Positions 26,009-34,134 of a stretch of 64,000 bases of DNA are shown here, one piece after another. Each line of letters begins with the position of its first letter. Positions within the stretch are counted from its first letter, which is position 1. The translations under genes and the position numbers were made by a program. The notes beneath the pieces are model-generated. The model was given only the letters and a program-made list of their open reading frames with translations. It was not told the origin of the DNA and searched no databases. This DNA is from JBGANR01 sp044222225 (GTDB lineage Bacteria > Actinomycetota > Actinomycetes > Mycobacteriales > Mycobacteriaceae), in contig JBGANR010000007.1 in assembly GCA_044222225.1 (NCBI GenBank), positions 116,985 through 180,984 on the forward strand, written 5' to 3'.

Positions 26009-26656
26009 CTACGCCTCGCCGGCGCCCGTGTAGAAGCCCACGGTCCGCTCGCCCGCGGCCCGGGCCGCGTCCTCGGGCTGCCCGGCCGCGATCGCCGCGT
26101 CCACCCAGGCCGCGCCCGACGCCCGCAGGAACGCCTGCGCCACCTCGCCGCGCGCCCACTCGTCGGCGTCGACCGGCTTCGACGCGCCCGTCGTGACGTA
26201 CACGGCGAGGCCGAGCAGCGACAGGTCCCAGCCGACGCCCGTCGCTCCGGGCCCGAACTGCTCGTAGAACTCCCGCGGGACGTCGCCGGAGTGGGTCAGT
26301 GTCAGACGCGCATCGTCGCCGTCGGCGGCCACCGTCACCTCGACCTGCGACGCTCCGCCGCCGAACTCCCAGGTGACGACGAACCGGTGCGGCGGCTCGC
26401 ACTCGGTCACCGTGCCGCCCGCGTTGCCCTCCACCTGGTAGCGGCCGCCGAGGACGAGGTCGCCGTGCACCGGCGCGAACCAGCGTTCCAGCCGCTCCGC
26501 CGTCGTCACGGCCTCCCACAGATCCGCGACGTCCGTCGGGTAGCACTGGCTCAGCGACTGCACCGTCGGCACCGGTCCCTCACCGGCGTCGACCACCCGG
26601 AACCCCCGGTCGACCGCGCCGATCTGCACCGTCGCCATATCGTCGATCTCGCTCAT
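26009..26656 (-). CDS. SRPBCC (AHSA1-type) domain protein
   Basis: A 215-residue START-like/Bet v1-fold protein. The core reads PTDVADLWEAVTTAERLERWFAP, then GTVTECEPPHRFVVTW and a C-terminal helix, as in AHSA1-type proteins that pair with ArsR regulators. It overlaps the arsR-like gene upstream by 4 nt, so both are made from one mRNA. The ligand is unknown. Confidence 0.87.
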   Translation of the reverse strand: MSEIDDMATVQIGAVDRGFRVVDAGEGPVPTVQSLSQCYPTDVADLWEAVTTAERLERWFAPVHGDLVLGGRYQVEGNAGGTVTECEPPHRFVVTWEFGGGASQVEVTVAADGDDARLTLTHSGDVPREFYEQFGPGATGVGWDLSLLGLAVYVTTGASKPVDADEWARGEVAQAFLRASGAAWVDAAIAAGQPEDAARAAGERTVGFYTGAGEA

Positions 26657-27003
26657 CGTTCCTCTTTCTGCCGGCGCTGACGCTTGCCGCGCGCGATCTC
26701 GGTGCCCAGGGCCGCGAACCGCGGCTCCCAGAATCGGCGGAACGGCGTCAGCCAGGCGTCGACCTCGCGCAGCGGCGCGACGTCGACGGCGTACAGCCGC
26801 CGCGTCCCCTCCGCTCGCACGGTGACGAAACCGCTCTCCCGCAGCACCTTGAGGTGCTGCGAGACGGCGGGCTGGCTGATGCCGAACTCCGCGCGCACGA
26901 CGGCGACCATCTCGCCGGCCGGGAGCTCCCCGGCGGCGAGGAGCTCGAGCAGACGCCGGCGGACCGGGTCGCCGAGGACGTCGAAGGCGTGCACGACACC
27001 CAT
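26653..27003 (-). CDS. ArsR-family winged-helix regulator
   Basis: A 116-residue repressor. The winged helix reads DPVRRRLLELLAAGELPAGE and ISQPAVSQHLKVLRESGFVTVRAEGTRRLYAVD. There is no obvious ELCVGDL-type metal site, so it is likely the SRPBCC-paired class that senses organic ligands or none. A 36-bp near-perfect palindrome begins directly upstream of the ATG, so it represses its own operon. Confidence 0.9.
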   Translation of the reverse strand: MGVVHAFDVLGDPVRRRLLELLAAGELPAGEMVAVVRAEFGISQPAVSQHLKVLRESGFVTVRAEGTRRLYAVDVAPLREVDAWLTPFRRFWEPRFAALGTEIARGKRQRRQKEER

Positions 27004-27039
27004 GATTCAGTCTGGACTTATATAAGTCAAGACTGAATC
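27004..27039 (-). promoter_or_regulatory. 36-bp palindromic operator/promoter of the arsR-SRPBCC operon
   Basis: GATTCAGTCT-n-GACTTA-TA-TAAGTC-n-AGACTGAATC: 17 of 18 base pairs match. It abuts the ATG at 27003 and contains TATAAG as a likely -10, with TTGATT or TTGACT as -35 candidates, so the transcript would be nearly leaderless and blocked by bound repressor. It overlaps the last bases of the upstream hydratase gene. Confidence 0.75.
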
Positions 27040-27820
27040 AATGCCCTCGGTACGGGTGCCCACCCCGGTTGTCCGCCAGGAACGCCCGCACCGCGCCACG
27101 CAGATCGTCCGTCGCGAACAGCGCGCCCGAGACCTCGAGCGTCAGCGCGTCCGCCGCCCGCACGCCGGCCTCCCGCTGCCGCCGAATGATCGCCTTCGTC
27201 GCGGCATGCGCACGCGTCGGGCCGTCGGCCAGCCGCTCGACCAGCGCCGTCGCCGCCGCGTCGACGTCCTCGGCCACGACGTTGACCACGCCCCATTCCC
27301 GCATCGTCTCGGCCGAATACAGGTCGCCGGTCATGATCAGCTCGGCAGCCCGGTTGGCGCCGGCCTTGGCCGCGAGCCGCGCCGGGCCGCCCATCGACGG
27401 CGTCAGGCCCACCACGATCTCGACGAGTCCGAACCGCGCCCGCGGCGACGCGACGATGAGATCGGCGGTCAGCGCGATCTCGAACGCCGCCGTCAGCGTC
27501 AGACCGTGCGCCGCGGCGACGACGGGACACGGCAGCTCTTCGATCGGGTGCATGATCTCGCGGAACAGCCGATCCCACAGGTCGGAGCCCTGCTGCGGGA
27601 TCAGCCCGTCGAACTGGTGGACGTCGACGCCCGCCGACACGACCTTGCCCGCCGCACGCAGCAACACGGCCCGGGGCACGTCGGCCGTCAGCTCGGCGAC
27701 GGCCGCGGCCAGCCCGGCGAAGACGGCCTCGTCGTAGAGGTTGAGGGGCGGGTTGTCGACGGTGACGACGGCATAGTCGCCCCCGGATTCGGTGCGTCGG
27801 CGTTCGAGGGTGACGGGCAT
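27038..27820 (-). CDS. Enoyl-CoA hydratase/isomerase family protein
   Basis: A 260-residue crotonase-fold protein. The substrate pocket region AGKVVSAGVDVHQFDGL lies near residue 57 and the oxyanion stretch CPVVAAAHGLTLTAAFEIALTADLIVAS near 97. The usual first catalytic Glu of hydratases lies in the helix near GLVEIVVGLTPSMGG (about 132). It may hydrate or isomerise an enoyl-CoA. It follows the tetR-like gene on the same strand by 9 bp, suggesting an operon. Confidence 0.87.
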   Translation of the reverse strand: MPVTLERRRTESGGDYAVVTVDNPPLNLYDEAVFAGLAAAVAELTADVPRAVLLRAAGKVVSAGVDVHQFDGLIPQQGSDLWDRLFREIMHPIEELPCPVVAAAHGLTLTAAFEIALTADLIVASPRARFGLVEIVVGLTPSMGGPARLAAKAGANRAAELIMTGDLYSAETMREWGVVNVVAEDVDAAATALVERLADGPTRAHAATKAIIRRQREAGVRAADALTLEVSGALFATDDLRGAVRAFLADNRGGHPYRGH

Positions 27821-27829
27821 CGGCGGTCC

Positions 27830-28513
27830 TCACATGTCCTGACGGGCGCCCGCGGCGTACCGGGCGGCGATTCCATCACACAGGATGACGACCCCTCGCT
27901 CCAGGACCTCGCGCGGGTTCGTGACGGCCGGCAGCTCGCCGATGCCCGCGAGCTCCGCCATCCGCGGCGAGACGGCGGCCGAATCGCCCCCCGCGATGAC
28001 CGACGACAGGCCGGAGAAATCGGTGCGCGCGCCGGGTGCGACGAGTTGTCCGCCGACGGCGCCGAGCCCGACGCCCTGGAAGTAGCACCACACCTGGAAC
28101 GTCAGTTCGGCGGCCTCGGCGACCGACACCCCGAGGTGCTCGAACGCCTCCACCAGCCAGTCGAAGCAGGCCAGCGTCTCGGGCGACATGCCGCCCGACG
28201 GCACGGCGTAGCCGAGCAGCACCCAGGGGTGGGCCTCGTAGAGCCGCAGGTCGTAGTCGGCGGCGACGGCGATGCGATGTCGCCAGTCGGGATCGCCGAG
28301 CAGCTCCGGCGGATAGGAGAAACGCCTGGTCACCTCGGCCGTCATCGCACCGAGCAGCGCGTCCTTGTCCTCGATGTGCCGGTAGAGCGACATCGCCCCG
28401 ACGCCGAGCGCGTCGGCGATCTTGCGCATGGAGATGCCGGCGAGCCCGGCCGTGTCCGCGATGTCGATCGCCGCGGCGACGATCGCCTCCCGTGTCAGTC
28501 GCGGTTCCGCCAT
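27830..28513 (-). CDS. TetR-family regulator
   Basis: A 227-residue repressor. The N-terminal HTH reads REAIVAAAIDIADTAGLAGISMRKIADALGVGAMSLYRHI split over residues 8-47, and the C-terminal part is a TetR_C-type all-helical ligand domain. It is divergent from the MFS transporter gene with two short palindromes in between, so it probably represses that transporter and itself. Confidence 0.9.
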   Translation of the reverse strand: MAEPRLTREAIVAAAIDIADTAGLAGISMRKIADALGVGAMSLYRHIEDKDALLGAMTAEVTRRFSYPPELLGDPDWRHRIAVAADYDLRLYEAHPWVLLGYAVPSGGMSPETLACFDWLVEAFEHLGVSVAEAAELTFQVWCYFQGVGLGAVGGQLVAPGARTDFSGLSSVIAGGDSAAVSPRMAELAGIGELPAVTNPREVLERGVVILCDGIAARYAAGARQDM

Positions 28514-28585
28514 GCCCTCATCCCACCTCGCCGGGTGGCGATCGTGCCACCCGGGAGCCGATTTGCTGCCCCCTACGACCCCTGC

Positions 28586-28620
28586 GTACAGTGTACTCAT
28601 TCGTCGCGTACGCCGTACGC
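28586..28620. promoter_or_regulatory. Candidate TetR operators between tetR and the MFS gene
   Basis: Two adjacent palindromes, GTAC-AGT-GTAC (28586-28596) and GCGTACG-C-CGTACGC (28606-28620), share the GTAC half-site and lie in the divergent promoter region. Confidence 0.5.
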
Positions 28621-28661
28621 ACCCGTCGACGCGTCCGATCGCGTCCAGAACAGGAGTGACC

Positions 28662-30221
28662 ATGACCGCCTGCATCACCGGGGAGAGCCCCTCGACGCCG
28701 GCCGCGGCGCCGCGTGCGGGCCGCCGCGAATGGTTCGGGCTCGTGTCGCTGCTGCTGCCCGTCTTCCTGGCGTCGATGGACGTCTCCGTCCTCTACCTCG
28801 CGATGCCGCGACTCACCGACGCGCTCGCCCCGTCCGCCGCCGAGCAGCTCTGGATCCTCGACGTCTACGGCTTCCTACTCGCGGGCCTGCTCGTCACGAT
28901 GGGCAATCTCGGCGACCGGATCGGCAGGCGCCGCCTCATGCTGTGGGGCGCGACGCTGTTCGGCATCGCGTCGACGGTCGCGGCCTTCGCGCCCAGCGCC
29001 GAGTTCCTCATCGCGGCGCGGGCCGTCATGGGCATCGGCGGCGCGACCCTGCTGCCGGCGAGCCTCGCCCTCATCTCCAACATGTTCACCGACGCCAAGC
29101 AGAAGGGCCTGGCCATCGGCATCTGGGCCGCGGCGTTCTCGTTCGGCGCGGCCGTCGGGCCCGTGGTCGGCGGCGTGCTGCTGCATCACTTCTGGTGGGG
29201 CTCGGTGTTCCTCATCAACGTGCCGGTGCTCGCCGTACTGCTGCTGACGGCGCCGTGGCTCGTGCCGGAGTACCGCAACGGCGCCACCGAGCCGTTCGAC
29301 CTGCTCGGCGTCGTGCTGTCGATGGCCTCGATCATGCCGCTCGTCTACGCCGTCAAGACCGCCGCGACCCACGGCCTGACGCTCGCGACGTTCGTCTCGG
29401 CCGGTGTCGGCGCCGTGGCCCTCGTCGTGTTCATCGCCCAGCAGTTGCGGACGCCGCACCCGCTGCTCGCGCTCGACCTGTTCCGCAACCGCACGTTCAC
29501 CGTCACCATCCTCGGCACCATCGGCGCGATGGCCACGCTCGGCTCGGTCTCGTACCTGACCGGTGTGTTCCTGCAGTCGGTGCTCGAGTACGACGTGCTC
29601 ACCGCCGCCCTGCTCGGCCTGCCGATGGCCGTGGTCGTCGCGTACGCCTCGATGGTCGCGCCGCGCATCGAACGCCGCATCGGCCGGCGGTGGACGTTCG
29701 TCGGCGCGCTGCTCGCCGCGGCCATCGGCAACGCGCTGCTCCTGCTGCTCAGCATCGACGGCACCGCGCTCGTACACCCCGTGGGTGTCTACATCGCGTC
29801 GACGGTCATCGCCGGCGCCGGCTACGGCGTCATGTTCACCTTCGCCTCGGCGGTCGCGCTCGACGCGGCGCCCGCCGAGCGGGCGGGCCAGGCGACGGGC
29901 ATCTCGGAGATGAGCTTCGAGCTCGGCACGGCCTTCGGCCTGGCGATCCTCGGCTCGCTCGCCACCGCCGTCTACACCGCGTCGGCATCCGAGTTCCCGG
30001 CCGTAGGCGGCCGCGAACTCGGCATCGACGCCGGCGACGTCGACGAGACGCTCGGCGGCACCCTCGCCCGGGCCCGCGAGCTCGGTGGCGATGCCGGCGC
30101 CGCCCTGATCGAGACGGCCAGGCAGGGCTGGGTCGACGGCATCGGCGTCACCGCCGCACTCTCGACGCTCATCCTCGTCGCGGTCGCCGTGGCGGTCGGC
30201 GTCACCATGCGCCGCCGCTGA
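28662..30221 (+). CDS. MFS multidrug exporter, DHA2 (14-TM) type
   Basis: A 519-residue proton-driven exporter. The motif LVTMGNLGDRIGRRRLMLWG near residue 80 is the MFS motif A. VMGIGGATLLPASLALISNMF near 120 and the later GPVVGGVLLHHFWW are typical of the QacA/SmvA group. The ATG at 28662 has CAGGAG upstream. It is controlled, by position, by the divergent TetR protein. The substrate is unknown. Confidence 0.92.
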   Translation: MTACITGESPSTPAAAPRAGRREWFGLVSLLLPVFLASMDVSVLYLAMPRLTDALAPSAAEQLWILDVYGFLLAGLLVTMGNLGDRIGRRRLMLWGATLFGIASTVAAFAPSAEFLIAARAVMGIGGATLLPASLALISNMFTDAKQKGLAIGIWAAAFSFGAAVGPVVGGVLLHHFWWGSVFLINVPVLAVLLLTAPWLVPEYRNGATEPFDLLGVVLSMASIMPLVYAVKTAATHGLTLATFVSAGVGAVALVVFIAQQLRTPHPLLALDLFRNRTFTVTILGTIGAMATLGSVSYLTGVFLQSVLEYDVLTAALLGLPMAVVVAYASMVAPRIERRIGRRWTFVGALLAAAIGNALLLLLSIDGTALVHPVGVYIASTVIAGAGYGVMFTFASAVALDAAPAERAGQATGISEMSFELGTAFGLAILGSLATAVYTASASEFPAVGGRELGIDAGDVDETLGGTLARARELGGDAGAALIETARQGWVDGIGVTAALSTLILVAVAVAVGVTMRRR

Positions 30222-30240
30222 CCCCGTTCCGGAGGGGGTT

Positions 30241-30306
30241 GTGCAGCGGCGTATCCTCGATTCCATGCAGCGCGTGCTCCTTCTCGGGTGCCGCGGCGGG
30301 TTCTGA
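30241..30306 (+). CDS. leuL: leuA leader peptide (21 aa, Leu-rich)
   Basis: A short ORF VQRRILDSMQRVLLLGCRGG followed by F and a stop, with GGAGGGGG just before the GTG. Three consecutive Leu codons (CTC CTT CTC) are followed directly by a strong hairpin, the classic layout of ribosome-mediated attenuation. An internal ATG at 30265 gives a 13-residue alternative. Leader peptides of this kind are known or predicted before leuA in other Actinobacteria. Confidence 0.8.
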   Translation: MQRRILDSMQRVLLLGCRGGF

Positions 30307-30405
30307 TCCAGACCGGCAGCCCGCCGCGGGGTTCCAGCGTCTGCGCCGGTCGATCCTCTCAGGCCCCATCACCCTCCGGGCCGATCAGAATCCGGGAGAA
30401 CCCCC
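30291..30405 (+). promoter_or_regulatory. leuA attenuator region
   Basis: CCGCGGCGGG (30291-30300, overlapping the leader peptide's last codons) pairs perfectly with CCCGCCGCGG about 19 nt downstream. A second possible stem, GGCCC/GGGCC near 30362-30382, lies closer to leuA. A ribosome stalled at the Leu codons would occlude the first arm. The leuA ribosome site GGGAG is at about 30392. Confidence 0.65.
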
Positions 30406-32259
30406 ATGCCTGCCGCTGACTCGTTCAGTTCCGTATCGTCGTCGATCGCCGCACCGTCCGGACCCCGCGCCGCCGGCCAGCCGTCCTGGAACGCGCAGCG
30501 CGCGTCGACCATGCCGGTGCACCGCTACCGCTCCTTCGCCGACGAGGTCGAGAAGGTCGCGCTGCCCGACCGCACCTGGCCCGATGTCACCGTCGACCGC
30601 GCGCCGCTGTGGTGCGCCGTCGACCTGCGCGACGGCAACCAGGCCCTCATCGACCCGATGAGCCCGGCGCGCAAGCGCCGCATGTTCGACCTGCTCGTCC
30701 GCATGGGTTACAAGGAGATCGAGGTCGGCTTCCCGTCGGCCAGCCAGACCGACTACGACTTCGTCCGCGAGATCATCGAGGACGGCGCCATCCCCGCCGA
30801 TGTCACCATCCAGGTGCTGACGCAGTGCCGTGACCAGCTCATCGAGCGCACCTTCGACGCCTGCCGCGGCGCCGCGAACGTCATCGTGCACTTCTACAAC
30901 TCGACGTCGGCGCTGCAGCGGCGCGTCGTCTTCCGCGCCGACAAGGACGCGATCAAGGCCATCGCCGTCAACGCCGCGCACAAGGTGCTGGCCGAGCAGC
31001 AGAAGTACCCGGACACGAACTGGCGCTACGAGTACTCGCCCGAGTCGTACACCGGCACCGAGCTGAGCTTCGCCAAGGAGGTCGTCGACGCCGTCACCGA
31101 CGTCATCGCGCCGACCCCGCAGCGTCCGATGATCGTCAACCTGCCCGCGACCGTCGAGATGGCGCCGCCCAACATCTACGCCGACTCCATCGAGTGGATG
31201 CACCGCAACCTGGCCCGCCGCGACTCGATCATCCTGTCGCTGCACCCGCACAACGACCGCGGCGAGGGCGTCGCCGCCGCCGAGCTGGGCTACGCGGCGG
31301 GCGCCGACCGCATCGAGGGCTGCCTGTTCGGCAACGGCGAGCGCACCGGCAACGTCTGCCTGGTGACGCTGGGGCTCAACATGTTCAGCCGGGGCGTCGA
31401 CCCGCAGATCAACTTCTCCGACATCGACGAGATCCGGCGCACCGTCGAGTACTGCAACCAGCTGAACGTGCCCGAGCGGCACCCGTACGGCGGCGACCTC
31501 GTCTACACCGCGTTCTCGGGCAGCCACCAGGACGCCATCAACAAGGGCCTCGACCAGATGAAGGTCGACGCCGACGCGCAGGACTCGGATGCCGACGACA
31601 TCCTCTGGCAGGTGCCCTACCTGCCGATCGACCCCAAGGACGTCGGCCGCTCCTACGAGGCTGTCATCCGCGTCAACAGCCAGTCCGGCAAGGGCGGCGT
31701 CGCCTACATCATGAAGGCCGACCACGGCCTCAACCTGCCGCGCCGGCTGCAGATCGAGTTCTCCAAGGAGATCCAGAAGATCACCGACGGCGAGGGCGGC
31801 GAGGTCAATCCCAAGGAGATGTGGGACGTCTTCGCACAGGAGTACCTGGTGCCGATCCGGCCGCTGGAGCGGATGAGCCAGCGCGTCGACGCGGCCGAGA
31901 TCGACGGCGGTGAGGACGAGATCACGGCCGTCGTCAAGGTGGACGGCGCCGAGAAGGAGATCTCCGGCACCGGCAACGGTCCGCTGGCGGCGTTCGTCGA
32001 CGCCCTCGGCACCGTCGGTTTCGACGTCCGCGTCCTCGACTACGCCGAGCACGCCCTGACCGCGGGCGGCGACGCCCAGGCCGCGGCGTACGTCGAGGCC
32101 CAGATCGGCAGCGACGTCGTGTGGGGCGTCGGCATCGCGACGTCGATCACCACGGCCTCGCTGCGCGCCGTCGTCTCGGCGGTCAACCGCGCCCGCCGCG
32201 TCCAGGGCGGCGACCCGGAGCCGGCTGCCGAGCAGGCCGCCCGCACCTGGGCGCCGTAA
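30406..32259 (+). CDS. leuA: 2-isopropylmalate synthase
   Basis: A 617-residue enzyme that condenses acetyl-CoA with 2-oxoisovalerate in leucine synthesis. The TIM-barrel catalytic domain has WCAVDLRDGNQALIDPM near residue 68, HPHNDRGEGVAAAELGYAAG near 283 and GCLFGNGERTGNV near 306. The C-terminal LeuA allosteric domain starts near 490 and ends with a tail after GVGIATSITTASL. The long N-terminal extension is typical of actinobacterial LeuA. Preceded by a Leu leader peptide and followed by a strong hairpin. Confidence 0.97.
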   Translation: MPAADSFSSVSSSIAAPSGPRAAGQPSWNAQRASTMPVHRYRSFADEVEKVALPDRTWPDVTVDRAPLWCAVDLRDGNQALIDPMSPARKRRMFDLLVRMGYKEIEVGFPSASQTDYDFVREIIEDGAIPADVTIQVLTQCRDQLIERTFDACRGAANVIVHFYNSTSALQRRVVFRADKDAIKAIAVNAAHKVLAEQQKYPDTNWRYEYSPESYTGTELSFAKEVVDAVTDVIAPTPQRPMIVNLPATVEMAPPNIYADSIEWMHRNLARRDSIILSLHPHNDRGEGVAAAELGYAAGADRIEGCLFGNGERTGNVCLVTLGLNMFSRGVDPQINFSDIDEIRRTVEYCNQLNVPERHPYGGDLVYTAFSGSHQDAINKGLDQMKVDADAQDSDADDILWQVPYLPIDPKDVGRSYEAVIRVNSQSGKGGVAYIMKADHGLNLPRRLQIEFSKEIQKITDGEGGEVNPKEMWDVFAQEYLVPIRPLERMSQRVDAAEIDGGEDEITAVVKVDGAEKEISGTGNGPLAAFVDALGTVGFDVRVLDYAEHALTAGGDAQAAAYVEAQIGSDVVWGVGIATSITTASLRAVVSAVNRARRVQGGDPEPAAEQAARTWAP

Positions 32260-32300
32260 CCTTCGCACGGCCGTCGGCGCGTCAGGCTCCCCGGCGCGGT

Positions 32301-32329
32301 TCCGGCTCTGCACTGCAACCGGAGCCGGA
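32301..32329. repeat. Small hairpin repeat, family D copy 1
   Basis: TCCGGCTC/GAGCCGGA stem with a loop containing CACTGCAACC. The stretch 32279-32342 is clearly similar to 33302-33366, including the same loop decamer, so the repeat brackets the AbiEi/DUF559 gene as a direct repeat. Confidence 0.75.
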
Positions 32330-32350
32330 CGCGATCACCCGTGCACGACT

Positions 32351-32389
32351 ACATCCCCCGAGCCGGGGCGGAACCGGCTCGGGGGATGT
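32351..32389. terminator. Strong hairpin between leuA and the DUF559 gene
   Basis: Perfect 15-bp stem ACATCCCCCGAGCCG and complement with a 9-nt loop. Outer bases CACGACT and AGTCGTG extend the pairing and reach the proposed GTG start of the DUF559 gene. It may terminate leuA mRNA or hide the downstream start. Confidence 0.7.
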
Positions 32390-32403
32390 GGCGTCTAAGT
32401 CGT

Positions 32404-33297
32404 GTGGAGACTTTCACTCGTAGGGAACTCATCGCCGCGGGCGTCGGCGACGCGGAACTCCGGCGGCGGGTGTCGACCGGCGAACTCAGGCGGCTGGGCC
32501 GCGGCGTGTTCGTCGCCGGCAGAGCATGGCCGGAGCGGGAGCATCGAGCACTCGCGCTGACGGTCGCCCGTGATCTGCGCCGGCGGGCCGTCCTCAGCCA
32601 CGAGTCGGCCGCCGCCGTCCACGGGCTCGGCATGCTCATGCCGCGGCTGCAGCGTGTGCATCTCACCGTCGGCGACGGCCGGCGCGGCCGAATCGAGCCG
32701 GCGCGGCACCTCCACCGCGGCGTGCTGGACGACGAGGACATCGTCCTCGTCGACGGTGTGCCGGTGACGTCACCGGCCCGCACCGCCGTCGACGTCGCCG
32801 CGACGAACGACCGGGCCCGCGCCCTGGCGATCGTCGATTCGACCTTGCGCGGCGGGACCACCCGCGACGCGCTGACCTCGGCCCGACTCCGGGCCGGGCG
32901 GCGCGTCGGCGGCCATACCGCTCGGTGGGCGATCGACGCCGGGTCGGCGGGCGCCGAGACCGTCGGCGAATCGTGGAGTCGGGCCCACATCCTCTCGTGG
33001 CGTGAGTTCCCGCCGCCACGACTCCAGGTGTTGTACGAGGACGGCGAAGGCCACATGCAGGTCGACTTCGACTGGCGGGGACGGCTCGTCGGCGAGTTCG
33101 ACGGACTGCTCAAGTACGGCGCCGAACTCGACCCCGAACGCACCGCGGTGATCCGCGAACGCCGACGAGAGATCCGTCTGCAATCGCTCGGCGTCGTCGT
33201 CGTTCGCTGGGGTTGGGACCTCTGCCGTCGACCGGAGCTCCTCCGGCGCCGTCTCCGGACGGCGTTCGAGCGCGCTGGAATCCCGTTGGGCTCCTGA
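32404..33297 (+). CDS. AbiEi-like N-terminal plus DUF559 endonuclease-like protein
   Basis: A 297-residue protein. The N-terminus, TRRELIAAGVGDAELRRRV then LRRLGRGVFVAG, is the AbiEi_4-type winged-helix antitoxin fold. The C-terminal DUF559 part, QVDFDWRGRLVGEFDGLLKY, has the D, E, K pattern of the PD-(D/E)xK/Vsr-type nuclease fold, followed by VVVVRWGWDL. Many copies of such genes exist in mycolic-acid bacteria, and their role is unknown. The GTG at 32404 is chosen because upstream codons are in a hairpin. The gene is bracketed by the direct repeats of family D. Confidence 0.75.
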   Translation: METFTRRELIAAGVGDAELRRRVSTGELRRLGRGVFVAGRAWPEREHRALALTVARDLRRRAVLSHESAAAVHGLGMLMPRLQRVHLTVGDGRRGRIEPARHLHRGVLDDEDIVLVDGVPVTSPARTAVDVAATNDRARALAIVDSTLRGGTTRDALTSARLRAGRRVGGHTARWAIDAGSAGAETVGESWSRAHILSWREFPPPRLQVLYEDGEGHMQVDFDWRGRLVGEFDGLLKYGAELDPERTAVIRERRREIRLQSLGVVVVRWGWDLCRRPELLRRRLRTAFERAGIPLGS

Positions 33298-33318
33298 AAC
33301 CGCGTCAAGCGCCCGTAC

Positions 33319-33357
33319 TCGGGTCCGGCTCACACTGCAACCAGGCGCCGGACCCGA
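33319..33357. repeat. Small hairpin repeat, family D copy 2
   Basis: TCGGGTCCGGC/GCCGGACCCGA (11 bp perfect) with loop containing CACTGCAACC. It is homologous to 32301-32329, with the same decamer in the loop but differing, still-pairing stem bases. It may terminate both the DUF559 gene and the convergent gntR gene. Confidence 0.75.
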
Positions 33358-33392
33358 TTCCCCACGCCGGACGCCCTGCACCCGGCACCCCG

Positions 33393-34133
33393 TCACGACC
33401 GCCAGCGTCGCAGGTGCTCGGCCATCGTGGCCCGTGCGGCCGGGCCGTCGCCGGCGATCACCAGGTCGAGCAGCTCGACCACCTCGGCGGCGAGCTGCTG
33501 CGGGCTCTCCGGACGCGGCTGGACGCGGTCGAAGCTGCGTTGCAGTGCGTCGTGGATGCCGCGGGAGATGGCGACGCGCACGGCGTTGCGGCTGAGCACC
33601 GGCAGCCGCTCGTGGACGGACAGGTCGAGCCGCTCGACGGCCGGCCAGATCGACAGCGGATCGGCGACCCGCGCGTCGCGCAGCGCCACGGCCCGCTCGC
33701 GCAACTCGCGCAGCTCGTCCCGCTCGGCCTCGGACGCGCGCTGGGCGGCGAGCTCGGCGTTCTCCTGCTCGAAGTCGGTGCGGTACTCGTGCAGGTCGTC
33801 CTCGCTGATCGACTCGAACATGAGCAGCATCGCGAGCGCCGAGCCGAGGGTCTTCGGGTCGGGGCTGCGGAAGAACGCGCCGCCGCTGCCGCCGAGCTTG
33901 ATCTCGATGAGCCCCTGCGCCTCGAGCGTGCGCAGCGCCTCACGGACCGTCGTCCGGCTGACCTGCAGGATCGCGGCCAGCGCCCGCTCGCTCGGCAGCT
34001 TCTGATCGGGTCGCACCTGCCCCGAGATGAGGATCGCCCGCAACTTCTCGACGACGTCGTCGAGCGACCGCGTCGTGACGGTCGGGGTGAGCAGCCGCGC
34101 GAAGTCCGGCGCGGCGGTGTTCTCCTGGCTCAT
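33393..34133 (-). CDS. GntR-family regulator, FadR/FCD type
   Basis: A 246-residue regulator. The winged helix reads ISGQVRPDQKLPSERALAAIL then VSRTTVREALRTLEAQGLIEI near residues 32-70. The all-helical FCD ligand domain covers about 100-235. It starts one base from the LysR stop, so the two regulators form an operon. It probably controls the divergent acyl-CoA dehydrogenase operon, with a CoA thioester or acid as effector. Confidence 0.9.
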   Translation of the reverse strand: MSQENTAAPDFARLLTPTVTTRSLDDVVEKLRAILISGQVRPDQKLPSERALAAILQVSRTTVREALRTLEAQGLIEIKLGGSGGAFFRSPDPKTLGSALAMLLMFESISEDDLHEYRTDFEQENAELAAQRASEAERDELRELRERAVALRDARVADPLSIWPAVERLDLSVHERLPVLSRNAVRVAISRGIHDALQRSFDRVQPRPESPQQLAAEVVELLDLVIAGDGPAARATMAEHLRRWRS

Positions 34134-34134
34134 C

